A DNA stretch of 11,199 nucleotides from Candidatus Omnitrophota bacterium (GTDB lineage: Bacteria > Omnitrophota > Koll11 > Zapsychrales > Aceulaceae). Where the stretch lies: contig JAOZRJ010000026.1 in the NCBI GenBank assembly GCA_029931885.1, forward strand, positions 1 to 11,199, read 5' to 3'. The first letter of the stretch is position 1; every line of letters begins with the position of its first letter. The position numbers and the translations under genes were made by a program. Shown here in pieces: positions 1 through 6,470 of this stretch. The notes under the pieces are model-generated. The model ran no database searches. It worked only from the letters and a program-made list of their open reading frames with translations, and was not told the origin of the DNA.

Positions 1-840
1 AAACCAAGGCATTTTTCCTACAAACATTAGCATGATATAAAAATACCAATTATCTAGCCGTGCATGTTCTGAGGCAAAAAGTCGACGCACATGAACATTG
101 CCAAAGTATTCCGTCAAAAACCACTGGCCGTGTTGCATGTACATTAATATATGCCACGGGAGCGTAAGCCCTAAAAATAAAAGTATTGCCCACAGGCTTG
201 CCTTGCATTTTAAAAACTTTAAATCCCGCCTATATAGTAAAAACATCAACGCCGGTGCGGCAAAGAATGTTATCCCCAGTAATCCCTTAGTTAAAACTGC
301 CAACGATACTAAGGCGCTTGATAATAAAAGCCCCTTTGTCTTATGCTGTGTATTTTCGTAGGCATAATAAAACATTCCCAATGAAGCCGCAACGATAACG
401 GAAAATATCATATCGGTTAAGACTGCGCGAGAAAGAGCCAAATATATAAAACTGGATCCCAGTATAATTCCTGACAAGAAAGCTAATCGCTTTCGATGAA
501 ACAGCATAAAAGAAATCCAATAAGTTACACACAATCCGATAATCCCAAAAAGGGCTGGAAAAAAACGGCAAACAAACGGATTTAATCCAAACCACTTAAC
601 CCCTGCGGCAAATAACGCAAAAGCAACAAATGGCTTTTCAAACTGCACCTCACCAAAAATCATTGGAGTAAACCACTTATTATTGGCAACCATTTCTCTA
701 GCACTCTGAATATAAAAAACTTCATCTGGATGCGTTATGCTAACAATGCCGTTGCCGAACATTAAAAGAATGTATCCAAATGCAAGCAAAATTAAAATCA
801 ATTTTAAATGACTTGTTCGCTCAAAAAAATCTTTTATCAT
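1..840 (-). CDS. ArnT/PMT-family (GT39-like) membrane glycosyltransferase, N-terminal part
   Basis: This open frame starts with ATG at 840 and runs off the window edge, giving 280 residues without a stop. It has a short cytoplasmic N-terminus, a first membrane helix (about residues 12-30), then a periplasmic loop with the acidic HPDE motif (about 37-40) followed by FYIQSAREMV. This is the position of the conserved Asp-Glu of GT39/ArnT-type enzymes. Many hydrophobic helices follow, then PWHILMYMQHGQWFL (about 226-240), also typical of the family. These enzymes move a sugar from a polyprenyl-phosphate donor to a lipid or protein acceptor on the outer face of the inner membrane; donor and acceptor cannot be told here. 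A strong Shine-Dalgarno sequence, AAGGAG, lies about 6 bases before the ATG. The gene has its own promoter and a leader with a terminator-like hairpin. The C-terminal part is outside the window. Confidence 0.85.
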   Translation of the reverse strand, partial: MIKDFFERTSHLKLILILLAFGYILLMFGNGIVSITHPDEVFYIQSAREMVANNKWFTPMIFGEVQFEKPFVAFALFAAGVKWFGLNPFVCRFFPALFGIIGLCVTYWISFMLFHRKRLAFLSGIILGSSFIYLALSRAVLTDMIFSVIVAASLGMFYYAYENTQHKTKGLLLSSALVSLAVLTKGLLGITFFAAPALMFLLYRRDLKFLKCKASLWAILLFLGLTLPWHILMYMQHGQWFLTEYFGNVHVRRLFASEHARLDNWYFYIMLMFVGKMPWF

Positions 841-854
841 TTCACTCCTTGCAT

Positions 855-910
855 AAAAAAACCAACATCGTTTTCCGCCACAGTCAGTGACTAGAATTTC
901 TTGATGTTGG
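855..910 (-). terminator. Terminator-like hairpin in the leader of the glycosyltransferase gene
   Basis: On the minus strand, the 8-base arms CCAACATC (910-903) and GATGTTGG (869-862) pair perfectly and are followed at once by seven U residues (861-855). The 33-base loop holds a smaller dyad, AGTC-ACT-GACT. The Shine-Dalgarno sequence of the glycosyltransferase begins only a few bases after the U tract. A promoter candidate lies upstream at 980-1007, so this could be an attenuator in the gene's own leader or simply the end of the DUF2294 transcript. The hairpin is seen directly; its role is inferred. Confidence 0.6.
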
Positions 911-925
911 CTTACTTTGCAACTA

Positions 926-942
926 CCTTTTATTTTAAAAGG
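926..942 (-). other. Small leader hairpin upstream of the terminator-like hairpin
   Basis: The minus strand reads CCTTTT-AAAAT-AAAAGG, a 6-bp stem with a 5-base loop. It is flanked by GGCAAA on the 5' side and by GCAAAG and GCC on the 3' side. The neighbouring palindrome AAAGGCCTTT (938-947) offers an alternative pairing. Together with the terminator at 855-910 this makes a leader of about 130 bases with several possible structures. I could not match it to a named riboswitch class. Confidence 0.35.
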
Positions 943-979
943 CCTTTGCCTTAGTCTTCCAAAATGCTTTACCTAAAAT

Positions 980-1007
980 AGAATATCAAATAAAACTTCG
1001 AAGTCAA
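980..1007 (-). promoter_or_regulatory. Promoter candidate for the glycosyltransferase gene
   Basis: The minus strand has a -35 box TTGACT (1007-1002) and a -10 box TATTCT (985-980) with a 16-base spacer. They fit the sigma-70 consensus at 5 of 6 and 4 of 6 positions. The predicted start near 972 gives a leader of about 130 bases before the ATG at 840. The site lies just after the DUF2294 stop codon, so the glycosyltransferase can be expressed separately from the upstream genes. Confidence 0.5.
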
Positions 1008-1019
1008 ATATTTTTTAAT

Positions 1020-1385
1020 TTATTTAAATTTCTCTTCAAAATCCTTATCCAGAGAAAATATGAGTATCCTCTCTCCGGTTTTAGTGCTTATGTCAGAATG
1101 CAGGCTTCGTATTTTGCAGCCAGTAATGTCCAATACAATATTTTCCAGAAGCGCCCATGCTCCTTCGAGCAAATTAACACGAGCTTTTTTAACTAAATCA
1201 GCACCTTCGTCTGTTTTAGCCAAATGTTCTTCAGCGGGAGTAAGAACTCCTTTAAGACGCACAAAAATCATATCGTCAATAATGTAGGTTCTGGTTTCCT
1301 TAGGACCTCTGCCCATGTACTCTTTTTCAAACCTAATTATTGCTTCACTTATTTGAGCCTCAATTTGTCCTTTAGTTTTTTTCAT
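1020..1385 (-). CDS. DUF2294 / MpsC-like protein
   Basis: The 121-residue protein has the typical length and core of the DUF2294 family (COG5609, now named after MpsC). Recognisable segments are the N-terminal KGQIEAQISEAIIRFEKEYMG (1-26 region), RGPKETRTYIIDDMIFVRLKG (26-46 region), LTPAEEHLA (48-56) and a C-terminal segment with SDISTKTGERILIFSLD (98-114). No signal peptide or membrane helix is visible, so it is probably soluble. In Staphylococcus, MpsC belongs to the MpsABC system linked to membrane potential, but no MpsA- or MpsB-like gene is visible here, so that role cannot be carried over. The start is ATG at 1385; AAGG lies about 9-10 bases upstream. The gene follows ssrA on the same strand, 77 bases away. 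The molecular activity is unknown. Confidence 0.8.
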   Translation of the reverse strand: MKKTKGQIEAQISEAIIRFEKEYMGRGPKETRTYIIDDMIFVRLKGVLTPAEEHLAKTDEGADLVKKARVNLLEGAWALLENIVLDITGCKIRSLHSDISTKTGERILIFSLDKDFEEKFK

Positions 1386-1417
1386 CTACATCAACCTTTT
1401 TTCTCTTGTTCTAAACA

Positions 1418-1445
1418 AACGCCTATAACGGCAACAAGCCGTTAC
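1418..1445 (-). terminator. Possible terminator downstream of ssrA
   Basis: The minus strand reads GTAACGGC-TTGTT-GCCGTTAT, an 8-bp stem (one G-U pair) with a 5-base loop. It starts 18 bases after the tmRNA 3' end. A U-rich stretch (UUUGUUU) follows, but only after AGGCG, so the U tract is not directly attached. It may end the tmRNA transcript incompletely, with read-through into the DUF2294 gene. Confidence 0.4.
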
Positions 1446-1462
1446 AACAATTTCAAAGAAAT

Positions 1463-1863
1463 TGGTGGAGGTGCGGGGAATCGAACCCCGGTCCTTGGGT
1501 TACGCAATAAAAGCCTCTACATGTTTAGTTTGTTTTTTAAAATCTCATCCCAATCGCTCTAAACAAACAAACATTACTGGGACCAGCCTTTAAAATCTCA
1601 CTCCGCTGATAAAGGCACTCAACAAAGCCAGCCTACTAAATGTCCTTTCTCAAAGCCCGCAGGCAAAACCTTGAAAAAGGGCCTTACTTTATTTAAGCAA
1701 GGACTGGTTCGCTAGCGAAAACCGGATTAACGATTTCGTTAGCTTGCGCAATGAGTTTATCATTTGCATTTATTTTTGCTCGGATTATTTTACGAGGCCA
1801 ACCAAGCGTCCTCGACATGCCACTAGTACCACGATCAAACTCAAGTCGAGACCAATCACCCCC
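1463..1863 (-). ncRNA. ssrA: Transfer-messenger RNA (tmRNA)
   Basis: Both ends can be fixed from the tRNA-like domain. The 5' GGGGGTG (1863-1857) pairs over 7 bp with CACCTCC near the 3' end, followed by discriminator A and an encoded CCA ending at 1463. The third pair of the acceptor stem is G-U, the identity element for alanyl-tRNA synthetase. The T arm CGGGG-TTCGATT-CCCCG is perfect. TTGGCCTCGTAAAA and AAAAATAAATGCAAATGAT match the region before and at the tag start of E. coli tmRNA, which sets the resume codon. The length is 401 bases. With SmpB this RNA frees ribosomes stalled on broken mRNAs and marks the unfinished protein for proteolysis. smpB lies 64 bases upstream on the same strand. 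A promoter with a perfect TATAAT stands 11 bases before the mature 5' end. Confidence 0.96.
1693..1767 (-). other. tmRNA tag-peptide reading frame (24 codons plus stop)
   Basis: The resume codon is GCA at 1767-1765, placed by alignment of ATAAAT-GCA-AAT-GAT with the E. coli ATAGTC-GCA-AAC-GAC; the conserved U at -5 and A at -4 are present. The encoded tag begins ANDKLIAQANEI and ends SEPVLA, then stops at TAA (1695-1693). With the alanine from charged tmRNA the added peptide is 25 residues. The E. coli tag encodes 10 residues and ends ALAA; here the end is PVLA. Confidence 0.9.
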
Positions 1864-1874
1864 GACATCATGCA

Positions 1875-1902
1875 ATTATAACTGTTTTTTAGGATTTTGC
1901 AA
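1875..1902 (-). promoter_or_regulatory. ssrA promoter
   Basis: A consensus -10 box TATAAT (1880-1875) is preceded by TTGCAA (1902-1897) with a 16-base spacer. It lies between smpB and ssrA, so tmRNA can be made independently of smpB. The distance of 11 bases to the mature 5' end allows a short extension removed by RNase P. Confidence 0.75.
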
Positions 1903-1927
1903 GAAATGACAATTAACGGCGCAATTC

Positions 1928-2389
1928 TTAGTTGCGCGGCGGATGCGTGCGGACAATACGATCAATTTGTCTTTTAATATCGCGCTTCTTGATATCTTCT
2001 CTCTTATCATAAAGCTTCTTACCCTTAACAAGGCCAATCTCAATTTTAACAAGATTTCGGTTATTAAAATAAATCTTTGTCGGAACAAGTGCCAAACCTT
2101 TTTGCGCCATGCGCGCGCCAATCTTTTTTATCTCCTTTTTATGCAAAAGAAGTTTTCGCTTGCGGTCAGACTCCAAATTTAAATAACTCGCCTGAACATA
2201 AGGATCAATGTAGAGATTATGCAAAAACATCTCTTCTCCATCTATGCGGGCAAAACTATCTTTAAAATTCACATTCCCGCTTCGAACAGACTTAACTTCG
2301 CTGCCGGCTAACGTAATGCCGCATTCCCATCTCTCAACAATGAAGTAATCACGAAAAGCCTTTTTGTTTGTAGAAATCGTTGCACCCAT
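1928..2389 (-). CDS. smpB: SsrA-binding protein SmpB
   Basis: This 153-residue protein has the normal SmpB length. The family signatures appear in order: TNKKAFRDYFIVERWECGI (7-25), LAGSEVKSVRSGNVNFKDSF (27-46), the RKRKLLLHKKEI segment (76-87), GLALVPTKIYF (98-108), GLVKGKKLYDKRE (118-130), and a basic C-terminal tail (about 131-153) that enters the empty mRNA channel of a stalled ribosome. The protein binds the tRNA-like domain of tmRNA and places it in the A site. The tmRNA gene follows 64 bases downstream, a common pairing. The start ATG at 2389 lies 15 bases after the stop of the AEC permease gene; AAGGA overlapping that stop is a rather distant Shine-Dalgarno (about 12 bases), so coupling to the permease is likely. 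Confidence 0.97.
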   Translation of the reverse strand: MGATISTNKKAFRDYFIVERWECGITLAGSEVKSVRSGNVNFKDSFARIDGEEMFLHNLYIDPYVQASYLNLESDRKRKLLLHKKEIKKIGARMAQKGLALVPTKIYFNNRNLVKIEIGLVKGKKLYDKREDIKKRDIKRQIDRIVRTHPPRN

Positions 2390-2404
2390 TTATTGGTCTT
2401 TTCC

Positions 2405-3364
2405 TTAAAATACTTTTGTCATTTCTATGTAGATTGTTAAAAAAATCGGCATTGTTAAAAGTCCTGCCAAATGGCCATATAAAATTGCCTTACTGATAAA
2501 TTTTTCTTCCGCATCAAAATATTTTGCAATTACAACAAGTGTTGTCGCGCTTGGCACCACAGCCTGAAGCATAATAAGAAATCCAATGAGCCCTTTTAGC
2601 TTTAAAGCAAAAACTATCCCCAATGCAACAATCGGAATCAACACAACCTTAGTTATTACAGCCCAAAAAACTTCTTTTTTGTAAACTTTTACCTTAACGC
2701 TCATGGCAGCCAGATTTCCTCCGACAACCAAAACTGCAATCGGCAAGGCACAAACACCAAACATATCAATCGAGCTAGTTACCAAATCCGGAATAAATCT
2801 ATGAACGTTGATGAAAATAATAAAAAGAGAAAATATTGTTGCCAGCATCGGCGGATTAAGAACATCTCTTAGCTTGAAAACAAATTTTCCTTTACCGGTT
2901 ATTAAACTCACTCCTAAAGACCACATTGAAATATTCATTCCTATTAAAAAGAGAAAGATGTACATGTAAAGTTGGTTTGCCTGATCTCCTGAGAACACCT
3001 GAACTGTTATTACAAGAGGAATGTATCCCGCGTTCTGAAAAGATGTCAGCGCTAAAAATTCATTTTTAGCGCGAATATTCTTCACAAGCGATGAAACAAC
3101 TTGCCCAACAAGAAATCCGACCAAAGTTACCGTAAGGCTTAGCAATGGAAAAATCCACCAATACGGATATTTAGAGAAAGAAAAGGTTGCGATAAATTCA
3201 GAAAAGATCAAACACGGCAAAAAGACGCGAACAAGCAAAGTGCTTAATAGCTTTAATCCGTCTTCACGCAAAATATTCTTTTTTCCCAAAACATAGCCCA
3301 CGGATCCGGTTAAAAAGATCTGAAGTGTCGCAAGACTAATTGTCTGAAAAGATATGTTAAGCAT
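2405..3364 (-). CDS. AEC-family (auxin efflux carrier-like) permease
   Basis: The 319-residue protein has about ten hydrophobic segments in the AEC arrangement of two five-helix halves. Typical motifs are the N-terminal LQIFLTGSVGYVLGKKNIL (14-32), SFQNAGYIPLVI (108-119), NPPMLATI (170-177), LPIAVLVVGGNLA (207-219) and VVPSATTLVVIAKYF (269-283). Family members are secondary transporters of organic anions such as malate or malonate, or of other small molecules; the substrate cannot be set from sequence. The start at ATG 3364 fits the family's N-terminus. The gene has an extended -10 promoter so close that the mRNA would have only a few bases before the ATG. It stands first in a unit with smpB and ssrA; a functional link is not obvious. 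Confidence 0.9.
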   Translation of the reverse strand: MLNISFQTISLATLQIFLTGSVGYVLGKKNILREDGLKLLSTLLVRVFLPCLIFSEFIATFSFSKYPYWWIFPLLSLTVTLVGFLVGQVVSSLVKNIRAKNEFLALTSFQNAGYIPLVITVQVFSGDQANQLYMYIFLFLIGMNISMWSLGVSLITGKGKFVFKLRDVLNPPMLATIFSLFIIFINVHRFIPDLVTSSIDMFGVCALPIAVLVVGGNLAAMSVKVKVYKKEVFWAVITKVVLIPIVALGIVFALKLKGLIGFLIMLQAVVPSATTLVVIAKYFDAEEKFISKAILYGHLAGLLTMPIFLTIYIEMTKVF

Positions 3365-3373
3365 AATAGCGTT

Positions 3374-3401
3374 ATTATACCATAATCGAGTTTCCTCGCA
3401 A
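3374..3401 (-). promoter_or_regulatory. Promoter of the AEC permease gene
   Basis: The minus strand carries TTGCGA (3401-3396), a 16-base spacer and a perfect TATAAT (3379-3374), preceded by TG one base away (extended -10). Only 9 bases separate the -10 box from the ATG at 3364, so the transcript would start 2-3 bases before the start codon. Confidence 0.65.
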
Positions 3402-3431
3402 TCTGTTCTGAGGGATTATCGCTCCCAACAA

Positions 3432-3460
3432 TTGACACAGAAGAGTTTTATCGATATACT
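3432..3460 (+). promoter_or_regulatory. Promoter of the dihydrolipoamide dehydrogenase gene
   Basis: A perfect -35 box TTGACA (3432-3437) and a -10 box TATACT (3455-3460) are spaced by exactly 17 bases. The predicted start near 3467 gives a leader of about 57 bases. This leader holds a small hairpin, AAAACT-AAA-AGTTTT (3474-3488), of unknown importance. Confidence 0.8.
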
Positions 3461-3523
3461 TCTTACGAGCGCCAAAACTAAAAGTTTTATGCGCCTATTT
3501 AAGAAAATCAGGGAAAAACAAAC

Positions 3524-4939
3524 ATGGATCAATCCAAACATCTCGTTATCATTGGAGCCGGACCAGCCGGATACACAGCTGCTTTTTTAGCCGCAGACCA
3601 AGGCCTTCGTATTACCTTAATTGACAAAGATCCTTTTTTAGGAGGAACATGCCTTCACAATGGATGCATTCCATCCAAAGCACTTTTACATATTGCAAAA
3701 ATCATATCGAATAGCAAGCAAGCAGAAACGCTAGGGCTGACATTTGCTGACCCTCAAATTGATGTTGAAAAAATCCAAGCCTTTAAAGATCAAGTTGTTT
3801 CAAAATTAAGCGCCGGACTATCACATCTTTGTAAACAACGCAAAATTACACTTTTACAAGGAATGGCGAACTTTACTGATTCAAAAACACTTCGTATAAA
3901 AGATGCAAAAGATGAAAAACAAAATATCACCTTCGACCTATGTATCATCGCAACCGGCTCTCATCCGGCAAAGCCAGCATTCCTGCAAAAAGAATCAGAT
4001 GCTATTATCTTTTCGCAGCAAGCCTTGTCTTTGAAAAAAATACCGAAAAACTTTTTAATTGTCGGCGGAGGCTACATCGGACTTGAAATGGCAGAAATTT
4101 ATTCTTCCCTTGGTTCCCAGATAACTGTCTGCGAAATGGAAGACAGTCTACTGCCGGGAGTTGATTCTGATTTTGTTAAAGTGCTCGAGAGAAAATTACG
4201 TAAAAAAATTCATCAGCTAAAATTAAAGACAAAAGTAAAAAGTATTGATGCCTCTCAGGCACCCTTAAAAGTTACCTTTGAAAGCAAAGGCCAAGCAAAC
4301 GAAGAAACTTTTGATCAAATTCTTGTCGCAACAGGCCGCACGCCAAACACGGATTCTTTAAATCTCCAGAATGCAAACATTGATACGGATGAAAAAGGTT
4401 TCATTAAAACCGATGATGCTTTTAAAACCACTAATCAAAATATTTATGCTATTGGCGACGCAATAGGTAATCCTATGCTAGCGCACAAAGCATCTTATGA
4501 GGCGCATCTAACAATAAAAAACATATCGGGAGAAAATATTAAACCATCACTGGACACAATCCCTTCGGTTGTTTACACAAATCCAGAAATTGCTTATTGC
4601 GGACTAACAGAACTTCAAGCTAGAGAAAGGAATATTGATATTAAAATTTCGAAAACACCTTGGATTTCAAGTGGACGCGCCCTAACGCTCAATGAGCCTC
4701 AAGGCCTAACAAAACTTATCTTTGATGCGAAAAACGGAAATCTTCTTGGAGCAGGAATTGTTGGCGTAGATGCGGGTGAACTGATCACACAGGCCGTCAT
4801 CGCTATTAAGTCAAAACAATCAGCTCAAAACTTAACAGAGATAATCTATCCTCATCCAACGCTATCTGAAACTTTTAAGGAATGTATTCAATCTTTTTTA
4901 GGCGAGAATCCCCACAGCCTTCCACCAAAGAAATCTTAA
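3524..4939 (+). CDS. lpdA: Dihydrolipoamide dehydrogenase (E3)
   Basis: This 471-residue flavoprotein has all the marks of the family: the FAD Rossmann motif GAGPAG (11-16), the redox-active disulfide in GGTCLHNGCIPSK (Cys43 and Cys48), the NAD-binding motif GGGYIG (181-186), the second FAD motif YAIGD (308-312) and the C-terminal catalytic pair in HPTLSE (His444, Glu449), contributed to the partner active site in the dimer. It reoxidises dihydrolipoyl groups of E2 or glycine cleavage H protein with NAD+. No E1, E2, lipoate or glycine-cleavage gene lies in the window, so the partner complex is unknown. The start ATG at 3524 is supported by AGGG about 9 bases upstream and by family alignment. 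The gene stands alone with a strong promoter and converges with the histidine kinase gene, with 4 bp between stop codons. Confidence 0.95.
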   Translation: MDQSKHLVIIGAGPAGYTAAFLAADQGLRITLIDKDPFLGGTCLHNGCIPSKALLHIAKIISNSKQAETLGLTFADPQIDVEKIQAFKDQVVSKLSAGLSHLCKQRKITLLQGMANFTDSKTLRIKDAKDEKQNITFDLCIIATGSHPAKPAFLQKESDAIIFSQQALSLKKIPKNFLIVGGGYIGLEMAEIYSSLGSQITVCEMEDSLLPGVDSDFVKVLERKLRKKIHQLKLKTKVKSIDASQAPLKVTFESKGQANEETFDQILVATGRTPNTDSLNLQNANIDTDEKGFIKTDDAFKTTNQNIYAIGDAIGNPMLAHKASYEAHLTIKNISGENIKPSLDTIPSVVYTNPEIAYCGLTELQARERNIDIKISKTPWISSGRALTLNEPQGLTKLIFDAKNGNLLGAGIVGVDAGELITQAVIAIKSKQSAQNLTEIIYPHPTLSETFKECIQSFLGENPHSLPPKKS

Positions 4940-4943
4940 AATC

Positions 4944-6470
4944 TTAATCTTCAACCGCAGGAAATTTTACAAAAAACCGAACCCCTTTACCAGTCTTGTC
5001 CTGAATATTTTCAACCGAAACATCTCCACCATTTTCACAAATCAAATCTTTACATAGCGAAAGTCCAATACCGGTGCCATCCTCACGACCAGAGACAAAG
5101 GGATCAAAAATAACTTTTATTTCTTCCTTTGAAAGATGTGATCCCGAATTCTCAATAATTACAAAAACCTCATTCTTTGTGCTGTCAAATCCAGAAAAAA
5201 TCTTTACATAACGTTTTTCTTCTTTAGGCAATCTAACAAAAACATCCAAAGCATTAATAATAATATTCATAAACGTTTCCTGAATATGAATAGCATCCGC
5301 ATGAACAAGGGGAAGTTTTTTCTCTGGGAAAAAATCCCAATTCACACGCTTAATGCGAAGCTCATCTCTCACAAGATTTAAGGCTCGATCCATGCAAAGG
5401 TTTAAATCCACTCTCTTCTTATCCATCTCTCGATGACGCATCAAATCCATAAGATTATTCAGCATCTCTTTAAGATAAGACGACTGCTCAAAAATTAAAT
5501 CCACAGATTTGTAATAAGGGTCTTCTTTCTTCATGCCATTTTTCATAAACTTAACAAGTCCATGCATAGCTGTAATCGGCTGGCAAATCTGATGAAGAAT
5601 TCCGGCTGATAAAGACGCAAAAATCGAAGCCCTTCCCATGTCAACCAATTTTAATTTTACACTTTCAACATTCTGTTTTGCAACCACAACTTCTTCATCC
5701 TTTTGACGCATCTCGTTTCCCATTTTCCGCATCTCTTCTAAAAAAGTAACATTATGATATTTAATAAGGGCATACGACATCATAATAATTGCCAAAAACA
5801 AAGATACCGGGCCAAATGGATAAATGCTAATGCCATAATTATTTAAGACTGTAACATTGCTTAAAACAGTCAAAATAAAGCTTACCATGACAAACTCTAA
5901 TTTTCTTCGATACTGAAGATCGCTTTTTCTGCGCTGAGGTGATCTTAATGATTTTAAATAATGAAACAAAATCATTAAAAACGCATAAGCAAAACACACA
6001 ACGCTAAAAGCTACAAAGATTAATTGTGCACCTTTAGCCTTCGGAGAAAATCCCCAGGGATATTCTTCAATCCCGATAAAAAAAGGATCAAGCCATGTTT
6101 TTAAAAACAAGACAAAAACTCCAAAATAAGCAATCCAAAGGAAAAATCTCTTGTATCGATAGCGATTGGTAACAACAATGGAAAGATGCAGTAATGTTAC
6201 AGGAACTAAAACAATTCCTAAAAAAACAATACGTCCCCAAAAAAACGTAACAGGATCCACCCAGGCGTTTAAGCTCAGCGCAAAACCCAAAAACCATAAG
6301 GCCGAACTCATGTAAAAATAAGAAATTGACCGATGAAAACTTAAACGGCTCCCAATGCCTAAAATAAACATGCTAAAGAATAATGCAATGCTAAAGAAGA
6401 TAAACGGAAGCAGAGATGAGATATTAAAATAATAATATGGTGATTGGAGTATGGATGCTAAATTTATCAT
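4944..6470 (-). CDS. 7TM-sensor histidine kinase
   Basis: The 508-residue protein starts with seven predicted membrane helices (about 15-40, 47-68, 75-100, 107-126, 148-172, 191-212, 216-237), resembling the 7TM N-terminal domain of some sensor kinases. A short linker helix (about 242-278) leads to the H box SAGILHQICQPITA (phosphoacceptor His293) and to the ATPase domain: N box with Asn402 and Asn406, a degenerate G1 box IENSGSHLS (440-447), F box IFDPFV (454-459) and G2 box GTGIGLSL (465-472). It should autophosphorylate His293 and pass the phosphate to a response regulator, but no regulator gene is in the window. The H box has Gln after His, as in HQ..QP-type kinases. No Shine-Dalgarno precedes the ATG at 6470; a TAA lies directly before it, so a longer ATG-started form is impossible. 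It ends the pyrE operon. Confidence 0.9.
   Translation of the reverse strand: MINLASILQSPYYYFNISSLLPFIFFSIALFFSMFILGIGSRLSFHRSISYFYMSSALWFLGFALSLNAWVDPVTFFWGRIVFLGIVLVPVTLLHLSIVVTNRYRYKRFFLWIAYFGVFVLFLKTWLDPFFIGIEEYPWGFSPKAKGAQLIFVAFSVVCFAYAFLMILFHYLKSLRSPQRRKSDLQYRRKLEFVMVSFILTVLSNVTVLNNYGISIYPFGPVSLFLAIIMMSYALIKYHNVTFLEEMRKMGNEMRQKDEEVVVAKQNVESVKLKLVDMGRASIFASLSAGILHQICQPITAMHGLVKFMKNGMKKEDPYYKSVDLIFEQSSYLKEMLNNLMDLMRHREMDKKRVDLNLCMDRALNLVRDELRIKRVNWDFFPEKKLPLVHADAIHIQETFMNIIINALDVFVRLPKEEKRYVKIFSGFDSTKNEVFVIIENSGSHLSKEEIKVIFDPFVSGREDGTGIGLSLCKDLICENGGDVSVENIQDKTGKGVRFFVKFPAVED

Noticed and set aside
98..361. An 87-codon plus-strand frame near the left edge
   Set aside because: It lies opposite the glycosyltransferase frame, which has family motifs and a strong Shine-Dalgarno.
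902..950. Possible c-di-GMP-I (GEMM) riboswitch, because of GGCAAA and GCAAAG around a hairpin
   Set aside because: The GNRA loop, its receptor and the 3' GGUUACC-like segment of that class are missing; the likeness is limited to short A-rich motifs.
1224..1562. A 112-codon plus-strand frame containing GAGNRTPVLGLR
   Set aside because: That peptide is the antisense reading of the T arm and acceptor stem of tmRNA, a common false protein call near tRNA-like ends.
1693..1875. A 60-codon minus-strand frame starting just before the tmRNA 5' end
   Set aside because: It is the tmRNA read as protein; only the last 24 codons (the tag) are translated.
3474..3488. Hairpin AAAACT-AAA-AGTTTT in the lpdA leader as a terminator or riboswitch
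   Set aside because: The stem is short and AT-only apart from one pair, with no U tract after it.
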